A DNA stretch of 34,708 nt from positions 1-34,708 of the forward strand of contig PBMY01000024.1 in the NCBI GenBank assembly GCA_002722795.1. The letters run 5' to 3'. Positions 33,696-34,708 of the stretch are shown piece by piece. Positions within the stretch are counted from its first letter, which is position 1; the number at the start of each line of letters is the position of its first letter. The notes under the pieces are model-generated. The model ran no database searches. It saw nothing but the letters and a program-made list of their open reading frames with translations, and was not told the origin of the DNA. The position numbers and the translations under genes are program-made. Source of the DNA: Crocinitomicaceae bacterium. Lineage in GTDB: Bacteria > Bacteroidota > Bacteroidia > Flavobacteriales_D > Sanyastnellaceae.

Positions 33696-34708
33696 ATGAA
33701 AAACTTTCTATTACTACTTCTTTTAGTTTTCATTTTGACACCTTTAAATATGGTGTCTCAAATATTGTCTCAAGACATTGCAGTATGTGAAAATTTCACA
33801 TTGTTGATTTCAGAAGATTCTGAAGCAGTTGATCTACAGTGGCAATATTTTGACGGAATTAGTTGGGAAGATTTAATAGAAGGCTCCGATACAATTGGAA
33901 CGACATCTAGTGAACTCACTTTCCTAAATGTGCAACAGGAGATGGACGGAGACTCAATTAGATGTATAACGTGGTCACAAGTTACAGGGTTACAAGATTC
34001 TCTACTTAGCTTGTATTTAATAGACGTTTTACCTGAATTGATGCCTCACGAATTAACTCATGTTTCTGATTCATTATTCCATTTGTGTGAAGGAGGTAGT
34101 GTGGAAGTCGAGTCTGAGATATCATGGACAACAGATCAGAATTATTTAAATGCTAGATGGGAAAAGTCAGTTGATGGTACATGGTTAACTACTGATGAGA
34201 TTAATATTGATTCTTATATTGAAAATGATGTAAGCCAATCATTTGAGTTATATCAGATGTTGTATTCAGAAACAGCACAATGTCCAATTGTATACTCTGA
34301 TACATTAGCGTTTACCGTTGATGCTTTACCGTCTGTTTTTGCTGGAAATGACACATCTTTTTGTTTTCAATCTACTTATGCATTACAAGGATATAGCCCT
34401 GGATTATTTGAAAATGGTGTAGGTACATTTTATGGGATAGGGGATGCTGATTCAGCAGTTAATAATGAAGGTGTTATAGATCCAAGCTTATCTCCTGGAA
34501 CATATGAAGCAGTTTATTTTTTCACTAATAATGTTACTACCTGCTCGGATTCAGATACGATAACCTTTACGATATTAGAACCATTAACTACTCCTGTAAT
34601 TGATGATAACATTAATGGCCAGCCAATCTGTTATGACACTTCTCCAGGCGTCTTGAATGTTGTCACTCCAGCGACCGGTGGTAGTGAAGATTTCACATAT
34701 GTTTGGGA
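33696..34708 (+). CDS. Large secreted repeat protein (SprB/T9SS-cargo-like), partial
   Basis: The gene starts at ATG 33696 and stays open to the window edge (337 codons seen, no stop). A signal peptide (NFLLLLLLVFILTPLNMVSQ) is followed by Ig/PKD-like beta repeats: LQWQYFDGISWEDL and ARWEKSVDGTWLTTDE, then a module with VFAGNDTSFCF, GVGTFYGIG and TYEAVYFFTNN. It ends with ATGGSEDFTYVW, the start of an SprB-like repeat. Such modules are typical of large Bacteroidota surface adhesins exported by the type IX system; the C-terminal sorting domain would lie outside the window. It is 20 bp behind the permease, so it may belong to the operon or only follow it. Confidence 0.8.
   Translation, partial: MKNFLLLLLLVFILTPLNMVSQILSQDIAVCENFTLLISEDSEAVDLQWQYFDGISWEDLIEGSDTIGTTSSELTFLNVQQEMDGDSIRCITWSQVTGLQDSLLSLYLIDVLPELMPHELTHVSDSLFHLCEGGSVEVESEISWTTDQNYLNARWEKSVDGTWLTTDEINIDSYIENDVSQSFELYQMLYSETAQCPIVYSDTLAFTVDALPSVFAGNDTSFCFQSTYALQGYSPGLFENGVGTFYGIGDADSAVNNEGVIDPSLSPGTYEAVYFFTNNVTTCSDSDTITFTILEPLTTPVIDDNINGQPICYDTSPGVLNVVTPATGGSEDFTYVW

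Noticed and set aside
1-34708. CRISPR arrays, tRNA and rRNA genes
   Set aside because: No regularly spaced repeats, no tRNA cloverleaf apart from the tmRNA ends, and no rRNA sequence were recognised.

Overview
The window looks like a chromosomal segment from a marine-type member of the Bacteroidota, probably Flavobacteriales-like. Reasons: AT-rich DNA, gene starts that mostly lack a Shine-Dalgarno sequence, a canonical Bacteroidota promoter (TTTG-N19-TAATTTTG) in front of a methyltransferase gene, a CarboxypepD_reg-like/TPR envelope protein next to a TonB-family protein, and a large secreted protein at the right edge with repeats like those of gliding/T9SS surface proteins. The species cannot be named from the sequence.

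Region 1 (1-4384) reads as core genome: a secreted coiled-coil protein and a TonB-like protein in tandem, a convergent saccharopine/alanine-dehydrogenase-family gene that overlaps the TonB gene by 26 bp, then a complete tmRNA gene (ssrA, 3984-4384) whose reading frame encodes RNDNNSYALAA.

Region 2 (4385-9458) is a restriction-modification island lying directly against the 3' end of ssrA. It holds an HNH protein with a DGQHK motif, a PLD-type (NgoFVII/BfiI-like) endonuclease, and on the opposite strand two cytosine-methyltransferase-type genes. An 11-bp direct repeat (ctccacatgtt) occurs at the end of ssrA and again at 9448-9458, as an integrated element would leave, but no integrase is present. 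Region 3 (9459-11228) is a patchwork: a small envelope protein, a SixA-like phosphatase and the C-terminal remnant of a decayed gene.

Region 4 (11229-34708, running off the window) is the main discovery: 17 tightly packed plus-strand genes with gaps of -11 to +39 bp. It starts with homologues of SrfB (actin/Hsp70-fold ATPase) and SrfC (P-loop GTPase-like). It continues with two proteins whose N-terminal halves resemble each other and, from memory of the family, SrfA; one carries a YfaP/DUF2135-like domain and the other a transmembrane segment plus an extracytoplasmic subtilase. Then come a multi-pass protein, a second P-loop GTPase resembling the DO-GTPase group, several single-pass or secreted Cys-rich proteins, a likely outer-membrane beta-barrel, an SH3-vWA protein, a LolD/MacB-like ABC ATPase with an FtsX-like permease, and a large secreted protein. 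The inferred picture is an NTP-driven machine or conflict/secretion system spanning cytoplasm, inner membrane, periplasm and outer membrane: an expanded Bacteroidota version of the poorly understood SrfABC locus. Its function is not known from the sequence.
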